64,000 nucleotides of DNA, taken from the NCBI GenBank assembly GCA_023423045.1, contig JAFAGA010000045.1, positions 1 to 64,000 on the forward strand, in the 5' to 3' direction. The notes under the pieces are model-generated. The model made no database searches, was not told where the DNA came from, and saw only the letters and a program-made list of their open reading frames with translations. Positions 55,231 through 63,697 of this stretch are shown in pieces; position 1 is the stretch's first letter; each line of letters begins with the position of its first letter. Both the position numbers and the translations under genes were made by a program. The stretch is from Bacillota bacterium. GTDB lineage: Bacteria > Bacillota > Clostridia > Lachnospirales > Lachnospiraceae.

Positions 55231-56025
55231 ATGAAAGTTAACAGAAATGAAACTGATATCGGCACAATCATCACAGTCGACGAGATTAAATTGATTCTTG
55301 ATTGTTACCGAATCGGTAAGAAGCCGTTAGCAAAGCTTCTGGGCTGGGGAGAAACCACAATTATCCGATATATCGAGGGTGATATCCCCACCAACGAGTA
55401 TTCCATTAAGCTAAAGGCTATATTGGAGGACCCCGAGTTCTATTATGATCTTCTTTGCCGGAGAAAGGAATGTCTGACCGGGGTAGCTTTTAAGAAGAGT
55501 AAGAAGGCCGTTATGGAGAAGATATTATCTTCCAAGATCTATGCGGTGGCATACCACATTGTAAATCGCTGCAATGCAGAAATTTGTCCCACCTACATCC
55601 AATTCTTGCTCTATTATGCTCAGGTCTTCTCCCTGGCATTGTATGAGAAAGAGCTGTTCCAGGAAGAATGCGGAGTAAATAATGAACATATGCCGTTTTT
55701 AAAGTTATATGAAGGTATGAAGCGTTGTGGTATTCATATTTTGGAGAGCGGAGAGGAATTTCTTACTCCGGAAGAGATTGAACTGGTAGATGCAGTGATG
55801 GATGCCTTCACTTGGTATGGGCCTAAGGCTCTAAATGCGATGACCTCTTATGAAAAATCCATGTTAAAGATATCCCGGGATAAATATAATAATAAGATTG
55901 TTTCAAAAGAAACGTTAAAGTCATATTTTAAGGACATTCTGGAGCACTACCAGATTAAGAATTGTAAAGAGATTGGAAAATATCCGGATCATAGATTTCT
56001 TGACATTAAAGAATTAGGGAGATAA
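55231..56025 (+). CDS. HTH and Panacea-like domain protein
   Basis: A 264-aa protein. Residues about 14-70 look like an XRE-type helix-turn-helix (KPLAKLLGWGETTIIRYIEG). Residues about 100-250 resemble the Panacea/SocA-like antitoxin domain (YAVAYHIVNRCNAEICPTYI, QFLLYYAQVFSLALYEKELF), although the family end is divergent. Panacea proteins neutralise varied toxins as chaperone-like antitoxins, but no toxin gene is adjacent. It lies 16 bases after the permease, so it may be a solitary regulator. Confidence 0.68.
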   Translation: MKVNRNETDIGTIITVDEIKLILDCYRIGKKPLAKLLGWGETTIIRYIEGDIPTNEYSIKLKAILEDPEFYYDLLCRRKECLTGVAFKKSKKAVMEKILSSKIYAVAYHIVNRCNAEICPTYIQFLLYYAQVFSLALYEKELFQEECGVNNEHMPFLKLYEGMKRCGIHILESGEEFLTPEEIELVDAVMDAFTWYGPKALNAMTSYEKSMLKISRDKYNNKIVSKETLKSYFKDILEHYQIKNCKEIGKYPDHRFLDIKELGR

Positions 56026-56106
56026 ATATTTTTTTAACACAATATGTTAAAAAAATATCAATAAACTTAAATTCAAAATAAGTATTAAACTAATTCAATC
56101 AAAAAA

Positions 56107-56202
56107 GAGGCTGTCGCAAAATGAAAATTTTCTACAATATATAGCAATATGGTTTTAAAAGACCGTATATAAAGTAGGTAAAATTCATTTTGTGACAGCC
56201 CT
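56107..56202. repeat. palindromic element, possible miniature transposon or bidirectional terminator
   Basis: GGCTGTCGCAAAATGA (56109-56124) and TCATTTTGTGACAGCC (56185-56200) are inverted repeats with one G-U pair; total 92 bases. The GGCTGTCNCAAAA end resembles ends of IS elements in Firmicutes. Short A- and T-runs would also let it end the converging genes on either side. Confidence 0.65.
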
Positions 56203-56280
56203 TTGATCTTATTTCTATTTCCGATGTTTTCCGGCTCTTAAGAAGAAAATATTTATCGCTTCTATCCCGCCGGCATACGG

Positions 56281-58113
56281 CTAGCTGTTCTGTTTATTTC
56301 TGCGATCCCTCATTCTCATGGTAGAATCCAGAATTTTCTTTCGAATACGAAGGCTCACCGGTGTAACCTCCAATAACTCATCCGTTTCAATGAATTCCAG
56401 GGCCTGTTCCAGACTGAGCACCTTGGGAGGCGTCAGGCGAAGGGCTTCGTCGGCACTGGAGGAACGTGTATTGGTGAGCTGCTTTCTCTTGCATACATTT
56501 ACTTCAATATCCTCTGCCTTCGGATTCTGTCCCACAACCATGCCGGCATACACCTTGACACCGGGACCGATAAACAGGTAACCGCGCTCCTGGGCGTTAA
56601 AAAGCCCGTAGGTAATGCTTTCACCGCTCTCATATGCAATCAGACTGCCGGTTTTGCGGTACTGGATATCGCCCTTATAGGGACCGTAGCCATCGAATAG
56701 AGTGTTCAATATTCCGGTGCCCTTGGTGTCCGTCAGGAATTCACCCCGGTAACCGATCAGGCCCCGCGCCGGTATGGAGAACTCAATGCGTGTATGGCCG
56801 TTGCCCGAAGTATGCATATTGATCATCTCACCTTTGCGCTGTCCCATCTTATCGATGATAACGCCGGTGAATTCGTCGGGAACATCAATCATGGCGTGCT
56901 CCATGGGTTCCAGCCTTTTACCGTTTTCATCTGTCTTATATAGAACCTCCGCCTTGCTTACGGAGAACTCATAACCCTCTCTTCTCATAGTTTCAATGAG
57001 TACAGAGAGATGGAGCTCACCCCGACCGGAGACCTTATAGCTTTCCGTAGTGTCCGTTTCCTCCACCCGCAGGCTTACATCCGTATTTAATTCCCGCATC
57101 AGGCGCTCACGCAGATGTCTTGAGGTGACAAACTTTCCTTCGGTTCCGGCCAAAGGGCTGTCATTTACATTAAAATACATCGCGATGGTGGGCTCGGAAA
57201 TCCTCTGGAAGGGAATAGACTCCGGATTCTCAGGAGAACAAATGGTGTCTCCAATGTGAATATCTGAAATTCCTGAGATGGCAACAATTGCCCCGATGGT
57301 TGCTTCGGCTACTTCCACTCGTTTTAATCCGTCAAACTCATAGAGCTTGTTTATCTTGACCTTAACATTCATATTAGGGTCATGGGCATTGACCAGGACC
57401 ACATCCTGATTGACCCGAATAATACCATTTTCGACCTTCCCAACTCCGATCCGGCCCACGTATTCATTATAATCGATAGTACTGATGAGAATCTGGGTAT
57501 TCTTATCCGGATCGCCCTCCGGAGCAGGAATATAGTTGATGATGGTTTCAAACAGCGGTATCATATCCCCTGGTGCATCCGTGTAGGACAGGGATGCAAG
57601 GCCCTGCTTGGCGGAGGCAAATACAAAGGGACAATCCAGCTGTTCATCGCTGGCATCCAGATCCAGCAATAATTCCAGCACCTCATCTACGACCTCAGCC
57701 GGTCTTGCTTCCGGGCGGTCAATTTTATTAACACATACAATTACCGGAAGAGATAGCTCTAAGGCTTTCTTAAGAACGAATTTTGTCTGAGGCATGGGCC
57801 CTTCGAAGGCATCCACCACCAGGATAACACCGTTCACCATCTTCAGCACCCGTTCCACCTCGCCGCCAAAGTCGGCGTGTCCCGGGGTATCTATAATATT
57901 TATCTTGAAACCATTGTATTGGACAGCGGTATTTTTAGACAGGATTGTGATACCGCGCTCCCGTTCCAGAGCATTGGAATCCATAACTCTCTCCACTACG
58001 GTCTGGTTTGATCGAAATACACCGCTTTGCTTCAACAGCTCGTCCACAAGTGTTGTTTTACCATGATCAACATGTGCAATGATGGCAATATTTCGAATAT
58101 CTTCTCGTTTCAT
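56281..58113 (-). CDS. typA: translational GTPase TypA/BipA
   Basis: A 610-aa ribosome-associated GTPase involved in 50S assembly and stress adaptation. G1 AHVDHGKTTLVDELL near residue 15, G2 region ERGITILSK, G3 DTPGHADFGGEV and G4 NKIDRPEARP, then EF-G-like domains including GRGELHLSVLIETMRREGYE and RGLIGYRGEFLTDTKGTG. ATG 58113 is selected since GAGG lies seven bases upstream and the length equals the family norm; the frame extends upstream to 58230 without support. The gap 58114-58561 holds AT-rich DNA and small hairpins, no recognised gene. Confidence 0.95.
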   Translation of the reverse strand: MKREDIRNIAIIAHVDHGKTTLVDELLKQSGVFRSNQTVVERVMDSNALERERGITILSKNTAVQYNGFKINIIDTPGHADFGGEVERVLKMVNGVILVVDAFEGPMPQTKFVLKKALELSLPVIVCVNKIDRPEARPAEVVDEVLELLLDLDASDEQLDCPFVFASAKQGLASLSYTDAPGDMIPLFETIINYIPAPEGDPDKNTQILISTIDYNEYVGRIGVGKVENGIIRVNQDVVLVNAHDPNMNVKVKINKLYEFDGLKRVEVAEATIGAIVAISGISDIHIGDTICSPENPESIPFQRISEPTIAMYFNVNDSPLAGTEGKFVTSRHLRERLMRELNTDVSLRVEETDTTESYKVSGRGELHLSVLIETMRREGYEFSVSKAEVLYKTDENGKRLEPMEHAMIDVPDEFTGVIIDKMGQRKGEMINMHTSGNGHTRIEFSIPARGLIGYRGEFLTDTKGTGILNTLFDGYGPYKGDIQYRKTGSLIAYESGESITYGLFNAQERGYLFIGPGVKVYAGMVVGQNPKAEDIEVNVCKRKQLTNTRSSSADEALRLTPPKVLSLEQALEFIETDELLEVTPVSLRIRKKILDSTMRMRDRRNKQNS

Positions 58114-58561
58114 CTGTAACCTCATTTCTGCGCCGCTTTCCTGGAGCATATACGATCCATACGCATAATCAGGCTTGTGTGGGCAGCGCAGACACAAACC
58201 TGCCTGGTGAAAACAATGATCTGAATTCACTCTTAGTTTATCCGTTTTAACTACAATTTTGCAACCTTATTATTGTAGCATATCGTCTAATTAAAAATCA
58301 ATGTATGTTCAAAAAATAATTCATAAAAAATGTACAAGTATTTTTGTATAAATTAACAAAAATTGTTAATTCTATAAATGGATTGAATTTTTTACTTCTA
58401 AAATTTGGAAAATTGCATATATTTAATCATAGGTGAATGTGAACTGCTTCTGTAAATAAATACGGATCTCCAAATGGAGAATCGTATGGAGGAAGATATT
58501 CACCCCACATTTTAGAGCAGAATGGCGTAAAAATACGCCGGAAGGAAGGAGAGGTACGGTT

Positions 58562-59194
58562 ATGACAGATAAAGTATTTGATAACAATCAAGTAAGTATT
58601 GCAGGAGAGGTAATCAGTGATTTTACGTTCAGCCATGATGTATTTGGAGAAGGCTTCTATGTATTGGAGGTAGTAGTCAGCAGGCTAAGCAATTCCTATG
58701 ATATGATTCCTGTCATGGTTTCGGAGCGGCTCATTGATGTAAAGCAGGATTTTAAAGGAAAGTTCGTTGAGGTATTGGGACAATTTCGTTCCTATAACCG
58801 TCATGAAGAGAGCAAAAACAAGTTAGTGCTTTCGGTTTTTGCCAGAGAGATTAAAATGGTAGATGAGCTCTCGGAAAACGCAAAGCCGAATCACATTTTC
58901 TTAGATGGATTTGTATGTAAACCGCCGATTTACCGTAAAACACCCCTGGGAAGGGAAATTGCCGATGTGCTTCTTGCGGTGAACCGTCCTTACGGAAAAT
59001 CCGACTATATTCCCTGCATCTGCTGGGGGAGAAATGCCAGATTTGCCGAGACCTTTGCCGTTGGCGGGCATGTTCAGATATGGGGAAGAATTCAAAGCCG
59101 GGAATATCAGAAGAAGATCAATGAGGTCGATTTTGAGAAGCGGATTGCGTATGAGGTATCCGTAAGCAAGCTGGAATACCTGGAAGAATATTAA
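58562..59194 (+). CDS. two-OB-fold single-stranded DNA-binding protein
   Basis: A 210-aa protein with two SSB-like OB folds (about 8-100 and 110-205): the first has NQVSIAGEVISDFTFSHDVF and FVEVLGQFRSYN, the second NHIFLDGFVCKPPIYRKTPL, ADVLLAVNRPYGKSDYIPC and VQIWGRIQSREYQK. Family members are found in Clostridia and should bind ssDNA. It lacks the acidic C-terminal tail of the main SSB, so it is probably an accessory protein. Strong site GGAAGGAAGGAGAGG. Confidence 0.8.
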   Translation: MTDKVFDNNQVSIAGEVISDFTFSHDVFGEGFYVLEVVVSRLSNSYDMIPVMVSERLIDVKQDFKGKFVEVLGQFRSYNRHEESKNKLVLSVFAREIKMVDELSENAKPNHIFLDGFVCKPPIYRKTPLGREIADVLLAVNRPYGKSDYIPCICWGRNARFAETFAVGGHVQIWGRIQSREYQKKINEVDFEKRIAYEVSVSKLEYLEEY

Positions 59195-59308
59195 GACTCC
59201 GGATGAAGGGGTATTGTTATAGAAGAAGTTGCATCTGTGAGAAATGACATAAAGAGATTAATAGAGATATAAATTTAAATAGAAAATATAACATAGAGAT
59301 ATAAATAG

Positions 59309-59352
59309 GAGACATAGAATGAGCCCAAAACTCTTTTTATGTCTCTTTTTTT
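59309..59352 (+). terminator. terminator after the ssDNA-binding gene
   Basis: GAGACATA (59309-59316) pairs with TATGTCTC (59338-59345), followed by TTTTTTT. The surrounding gap 59195-59554 also has an imperfect repeat of about 18 bases near 59420-59490 (AGTAATATAAACCCACA) and the cheD promoter. Confidence 0.75.
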
Positions 59353-59419
59353 GGGAAAAATACAAAATATTGGATCTATATATTCGGGATGTTTAAAAAT
59401 ACAAGTATTATGAAAGATA

Positions 59420-59490
59420 CAAAGTATTATAAACCCAGAAAGTAATATAAATCCACAGAGTAATATAAACCCACAAAATATTACAAAAAA
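59420..59490. repeat. imperfect 18-19 bp tandem repeats before cheD
   Basis: About four units resembling AGTAATATAAACCCACAA lie head to tail. They diverge at several positions and have no clear role. Confidence 0.5.
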
Positions 59491-59494
59491 CTAC

Positions 59495-59522
59495 TTGCAT
59501 TATAGAAAAACTAAGGTATAGT
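59495..59522 (+). promoter_or_regulatory. likely cheD promoter
   Basis: TTGCAT (59495-59500), 16-base spacer, TATAGT (59517-59522), then an AAGGAAGG site before ATG 59555. A sigma-D-type flagellar promoter is not evident. Confidence 0.5.
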
Positions 59523-59554
59523 GTAATATATTAAAGTTTTAAGGAAGGAATGCG

Positions 59555-60025
59555 ATGGAGCTTGTTGTAGGTTTGGGAGAAATTGTTGTGTCGGGCAGGG
59601 AAGAAGATAAGATTAAGACCTTTGCACTGGCATCCTGTGTGGCTGTCACCGCATACAGCCCGTTAAAGAAAGTGGCAGGAATGATACATATTGTATTGCC
59701 TCATTCTTTTGACCACAGGGATTATAAAGAGCGTCCGGGATATTTTGCCGAATCCGGGCTTCCATTGCTATTTCAAAAAATGTATAGTACTTACGGCTGT
59801 CAAAGGGAAGAACTTCAAGTGCAGATGTATGGAGGAGCCGATTCTATTTTTCAAAAGGATATCTATAATGTGGGATTAAGAAACATTGAAGCCGTCCGAA
59901 AAAAGCTGGTGGAGTTGGGGGTTACCGTATGTAAGTCAGAACTGCGGGGAACGCAGAGCAGAACGGTAACGCTGGAGGTAGGAACCGGGAAAATAGAAGT
60001 CCAGCGGCAGCCTATGCTCTTATAA
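59555..60025 (+). CDS. cheD: chemoreceptor glutamine deamidase CheD
   Basis: CheD deamidates glutamines of chemoreceptors and binds CheC in Gram-positive chemotaxis. The 156-aa protein has the active-site Cys in FALASCVAVTAYSPL (near residue 30), His in GMIHIVLPHSF (near residue 48), and the conserved MYGGADSIF. Length is normal. It stands alone with no other chemotaxis gene in the window, so it implies motility genes elsewhere. Confidence 0.93.
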   Translation: MELVVGLGEIVVSGREEDKIKTFALASCVAVTAYSPLKKVAGMIHIVLPHSFDHRDYKERPGYFAESGLPLLFQKMYSTYGCQREELQVQMYGGADSIFQKDIYNVGLRNIEAVRKKLVELGVTVCKSELRGTQSRTVTLEVGTGKIEVQRQPMLL

Positions 60026-60046
60026 AATGGGGTTTGAAATAAGCTA

Positions 60047-60075
60047 TTGACAATAAAATTTGTTAGTGTTAATAT
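60047..60075 (+). promoter_or_regulatory. promoter of the lysine riboswitch-dapAB transcript
   Basis: TTGACA (60047-60052), 17 bases, TAATAT (60070-60075). The start would be near 60082, so the 125-bp repeat at 60114-60238 would be transcribed ahead of the riboswitch. Confidence 0.6.
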
Positions 60076-60113
60076 GTGTTTACGTATTAAATTGTAAATG
60101 ATTTATATATTAC

Positions 60114-60238
60114 ATGATTAAAGCGTCAAAAGCACCGAAGGTGCTTTCTGGATACAAGATGTTGATATGCAAGCTTGATTGCAATAGCAATATCTTGTAT
60201 CCGGAAATGTGCGCAGCACCTTTTGACATTTTAATCAT
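60114..60238. repeat. 125-bp palindromic repeat, copy B
   Basis: Ends ATGATTAAAGCGTCAAAAG and (reverse complement) ATGATTAAAATGTCAAAAG; internal GCACC/GGTGC and GGATACAAGAT facing ATCTTGTATCC. Same length as copy A at 44666. It sits six bases ahead of the lysine aptamer. Confidence 0.87.
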
Positions 60239-60243
60239 TACAT

Positions 60244-60408
60244 ATGGTAGAGGTGCATTGTTTAGGAGTATACTGCTGGATATGTCAGGCATAGAAGAAC
60301 GCAGTGAAAGGAAACAGTGCCGAAGTGATAATAACCTGAATTATTATCGCTGGGCATATGGTGAAGAACCATATGACTGTCATCAATAGCTTGATGGAGC
60401 GCTGCCTG
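60244..60408 (+). ncRNA. lysine riboswitch (L box)
   Basis: The sequence GGTAGAGGTGCATTG at the start, GAGTATACTGCTGG, GAAAGGAAACAGTGCCGAAG, a long stem CATATGGT/ACCATATG and the closing GATGGAGCGCTGCC match the L-box consensus. Lysine binding in this class ends transcription of lysine-making genes; dapA and dapB follow. The terminator at 60478-60503 is the likely expression platform. Confidence 0.93.
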
Positions 60409-60477
60409 AAGAATATTAAGAACAAAAGATTCATGAGAGGAAGAATACTGTCATGATTCCCTTAGCTTATTCTTTAG

Positions 60478-60503
60478 AGTCGACTCTCAGGTCGGCTTTT
60501 TTG
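60478..60503 (+). terminator. riboswitch-controlled terminator before dapA
   Basis: AGTCGAC (60478-60484) pairs with GTCGGCT (60491-60497; one G-U pair), followed by TTTTTT. In the lysine-bound state it should stop transcription before dapA. Confidence 0.7.
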
Positions 60504-60595
60504 TTTCATAGAAGATTGCATCCTATGAAATTATTATACCATCACGCATTGCAAATTGAAATCGTATAAGTCAATAAAATTAGGAGGAATGGAAA

Positions 60596-61486
60596 ATGGC
60601 TGTATTTAAAGGAGCAGGTGTAGCGATTATAACACCGTTTACATCGACAAATGAGGTGGATTATGAGAAGCTTGGCGAGCTGATTGAGTATCAGATTGCC
60701 GAAGGCACAGATAGCATTGTCATCTGCGGAACGACTGGGGAAGCTTCAACCTTATCACATGAGGAGCATCTGGAATGCATCCGCTATACGGTGGAGAAGG
60801 TAGCGAAGAGAGTACCGGTAATTGCAGGAACAGGCTCCAATGCGACGGATACGGCAATCTATCTCTCCCAGGAAGCGCAGAGCTATGGTGCAGATGCGCT
60901 GCTGCTGGTAACACCTTATTATAATAAGGCCACACAGAAGGGATTAATCTCTCATTTCACCCAGGTTGCCAATTCCGTGAAGATACCGGTAATCTTATAT
61001 AATGTGCCCGGAAGAACCGGCTGCAATCTCCTGCCGCAGACAGTGGCTGAACTATTCCACAAGGTGGATAATATCGTAGGAATCAAGGAAGCCAGCGCCA
61101 ATATAGCGCAGGTTGCGGAGATCATGCAGCTGACCCAGGGAAAGATAGACCTGTATTCCGGCTGTGATGAGATGATTGTTCCGGTGCTCAGTCTGGGCGG
61201 ATCAGGTGTAATCTCCGTATTGTCCAATATCGCACCCCGGCAGACCCATGATATGGTAATAAAGTACCTGGAAGGCGATGTAGCCGGCAGCCGTGACCTG
61301 CAGCTTCAGTTTCTTCCCCTGATTAATGCGCTGTTCTGCGAGGTGAATCCGATTCCGGTTAAGAAGGCCGCCAATCTGATGGGCTTATGTGGTCCTTCCT
61401 TAAGAATGCCCTTAACGGAGATGGAGCCGGCGAATGCAGCGCGTCTGCAAAGTGAGATGAATGCGATTGGAATTAAAACCGTATAG
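60596..61486 (+). CDS. dapA: 4-hydroxy-tetrahydrodipicolinate synthase
   Basis: First committed enzyme of lysine/diaminopimelate synthesis, condensing aspartate semialdehyde and pyruvate. The 296-aa product has the family sites: GTTGEASTL (near residue 44), LLVTPYYNKATQKGL with the catalytic Tyr, and the Schiff-base Lys in VGIKEASANI near residue 162, with GCDE further on. Behind AGGAGGAA and the lysine riboswitch. Diaminopimelate is also needed for peptidoglycan and dipicolinate in spores. Confidence 0.97.
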   Translation: MAVFKGAGVAIITPFTSTNEVDYEKLGELIEYQIAEGTDSIVICGTTGEASTLSHEEHLECIRYTVEKVAKRVPVIAGTGSNATDTAIYLSQEAQSYGADALLLVTPYYNKATQKGLISHFTQVANSVKIPVILYNVPGRTGCNLLPQTVAELFHKVDNIVGIKEASANIAQVAEIMQLTQGKIDLYSGCDEMIVPVLSLGGSGVISVLSNIAPRQTHDMVIKYLEGDVAGSRDLQLQFLPLINALFCEVNPIPVKKAANLMGLCGPSLRMPLTEMEPANAARLQSEMNAIGIKTV

Positions 61487-61593
61487 AATGGAGAGTTAAG
61501 GTTGATAAAAATAGAATATATAAATGAAGGGGGGACCGGGTCCATGCCAGCATTTTCATGGAGATTTGTGCGGTAAAAGGCATGGGCATAAAC

Positions 61594-62349
61594 ATGACGA
61601 ATATTATTCTACGGGGCTGTAACGGTAAAATGGGGCAGGTTATCACGGATATTGTAGAGAAGGACGAAGATGCGGTGATCATGGCGGGAATCGATATTTC
61701 CCAGGGCCGCAATAACAAATATCCGGTATATCAAAGCTTTAACAGCTGCAATGTGAAAGCGGATGTAATCATTGACTTTTCTGCCCCTATAAATTTGGAG
61801 GAAATGCTGGATTATGCCGTCAGCAGGAACTTTGGAATTGTGTTGTGCACTACGGGTTTTAGCAAGGAGCAGCTGGAAGCGATTGAAGAAGCCTCAAAGA
61901 AGATCCCCATTCTGCGCTCGGCAAACATGTCCATGGGGGTTAACCTGATGATGAAGCTGGTTCAGGAGGCGGCAGCTATTCTCTCCGGTGCCGGTTTTGA
62001 TATTGAGATTGTAGAAAAGCATCATAACAGAAAGGTTGACGCACCGTCCGGCACGGCGCTGGCCTTGGCGGATGCAATGAATGAGGTGCTGAACAACGAA
62101 TTTGAATATAATTATGACCGTTCAGCGGAACGTGTTCCCAGAGCCAGGAAAGAGATTGGAATCTCTGCGGTGCGCGGGGGAACCATCGTGGGAGAGCATG
62201 AAGTTCTCTTTGCCGGAACGGACGAGGTGATTGAAATAAAACATACCGCATATTCCAGAGCCATTTTTGCCAATGGTGCTGTTCAGGCAGCAAAGTATCT
62301 TCCTGGTAAGCCTGCTGGAATGTATAAAATGAGCGATTTGATAAACTAG
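61594..62349 (+). CDS. dapB: 4-hydroxy-tetrahydrodipicolinate reductase
   Basis: Second step after DapA, NAD(P)H reduction to tetrahydrodipicolinate. The 251-aa protein has the Rossmann motif IILRGCNGKMGQVI, FSAPINLEEML, CTTGFSKEQL and the signature EKHHNRKVDAPSGTAL. Start is uncertain: ATG 61594 fits the family N-terminus, while ATG 61582 and 61558 are in frame; no site is convincing. It follows dapA by 107 bases in the riboswitch operon. The gap 62350-62647 holds no gene; it has a CTTGCCG/CGGCAAG hairpin. Confidence 0.93.
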   Translation: MTNIILRGCNGKMGQVITDIVEKDEDAVIMAGIDISQGRNNKYPVYQSFNSCNVKADVIIDFSAPINLEEMLDYAVSRNFGIVLCTTGFSKEQLEAIEEASKKIPILRSANMSMGVNLMMKLVQEAAAILSGAGFDIEIVEKHHNRKVDAPSGTALALADAMNEVLNNEFEYNYDRSAERVPRARKEIGISAVRGGTIVGEHEVLFAGTDEVIEIKHTAYSRAIFANGAVQAAKYLPGKPAGMYKMSDLIN

Positions 62350-62647
62350 TCAACCACAAAGCAGTGAATAAGGTCTATTATTTTCTTTTTGCATGTATTT
62401 TTGTGCAGAAAGAAGGTGATAGGCTTTTTTGTGTTGCAGAGGCAAAAGCGTATCTTGCCGCCGGCAAGAAATTGGATAAAATTATAATTTTTGTTCACAA
62501 AATTTTCGTAATTATTGTGTATGATTGTTGGTATTAAGGACTGATTTATTTGTAGGGATAAATGGTGCAGTCCGGCCATAAGGCTGATTACAGCTTGGAC
62601 ATATGGTTAAGCTGGAGCATTAAATTAAATGTAAGGAGGAAACGATT

Positions 62648-63697
62648 TTGATTGAGGTAAAAAATTTAGTAAAGCGTTACGGAAATCATACCGCAGTGGA
62701 TCATCTGTCCTTTACTGTCGAGAGGGGGCAGATACTGGGCTTTTTGGGTCCGAACGGTGCCGGTAAGACAACAACCATGAATATCATTACCGGCTATATA
62801 ACGGCTACGGAGGGAACGGTCACAGTCAATGAAGTAGATGTGTCCGAGGAGCCGGAGGAGGTCAAGAAAATGATCGGCTATCTGCCGGAGTTTCCGCCTC
62901 TGTATACGGATATGACGGTTCGGGAGTATCTGACCTTTGTGGCAGAACTCAAAAAGATAAAAAAAGCAGATCGAAAGCCGATGATTTTAGAGGTTATGGA
63001 GGCGACAAAGATTACACCCATGGCGGACCGACTCATCAAGCATTTATCCAAGGGCTATAAACAGAGAGTCGGGCTGGCACAGGCTATTATGGGATATCCG
63101 GAATTAATTATTCTGGATGAGCCCACGGTAGGACTTGACCCGAAGCAGATCATTGAAATCAGAGAGCTGATCAAAGAATTAAGTAAAAAGCATACCATTA
63201 TTCTCAGCTCCCATATCATGCAGGAAGTCAGCGCAGTATGCGATACGGTGATGATTATTGACCGTGGAAAGCTGATCCTCAGTGACCGTCCGGAGAATCT
63301 AAGCGATCGTCTCGGTGCCACCGGCGGGCTCCGTTTATCGGTCAAGGGAGAGAAAGCCGCTATCGTGAACGCCCTTAAACAGATCAAAAGAATTAAAAAG
63401 ATCAAGGAGCAAAAGATGGTAAGCGAAGGTGTGATGGAGCTTACCCTGTTCTGCGGCGAGAAGGAGGATATCCGGGAAGAAGTATTCCATGCGCTGAGCA
63501 ATGCCAAAACTCCGATCCTTGAGATGCAGTCGCTTCGTATGAGCCTGGAGGATATCTTCCTGAAGGTGACTAATAAGGAGAAGCCAACGCCCATAGAGCT
63601 TAATGCACCGCCTGTTCTCGAGGAGGAAGAAGAGGATGGAACAGAGGAAATAATCATAAATCAGGAGGAGGTAGACGGGGATGCTGGCAATTTATAA
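62648..63697 (+). CDS. ABC exporter ATP-binding protein (GldA/NosF-like)
   Basis: A 349-aa ATPase of an ABC-2-type exporter. Walker A GPNGAGKTTTMNI near residue 38, Q-loop YLPEFPPLY, signature HLSKGYKQRVGLAQ, Walker B LIILDEPTVGLDPKQ, then an extra C-terminal domain and a Glu-rich tail (about 318-349). Translation starts at TTG 62648 behind AAGGAGGAAACG. The permease start overlaps its end by 17 bases, so the two are coupled. The cargo is unknown. Confidence 0.93.
   Translation: MIEVKNLVKRYGNHTAVDHLSFTVERGQILGFLGPNGAGKTTTMNIITGYITATEGTVTVNEVDVSEEPEEVKKMIGYLPEFPPLYTDMTVREYLTFVAELKKIKKADRKPMILEVMEATKITPMADRLIKHLSKGYKQRVGLAQAIMGYPELIILDEPTVGLDPKQIIEIRELIKELSKKHTIILSSHIMQEVSAVCDTVMIIDRGKLILSDRPENLSDRLGATGGLRLSVKGEKAAIVNALKQIKRIKKIKEQKMVSEGVMELTLFCGEKEDIREEVFHALSNAKTPILEMQSLRMSLEDIFLKVTNKEKPTPIELNAPPVLEEEEEDGTEEIIINQEEVDGDAGNL

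Noticed and set aside
60114..60389. 91-codon open frame upstream of dapA
   Set aside because: It is made of the palindromic repeat and the lysine riboswitch.
61501..61575. short TTG-initiated frame of about 24 codons before dapB
   Set aside because: Too short, weak site and no recognisable product.
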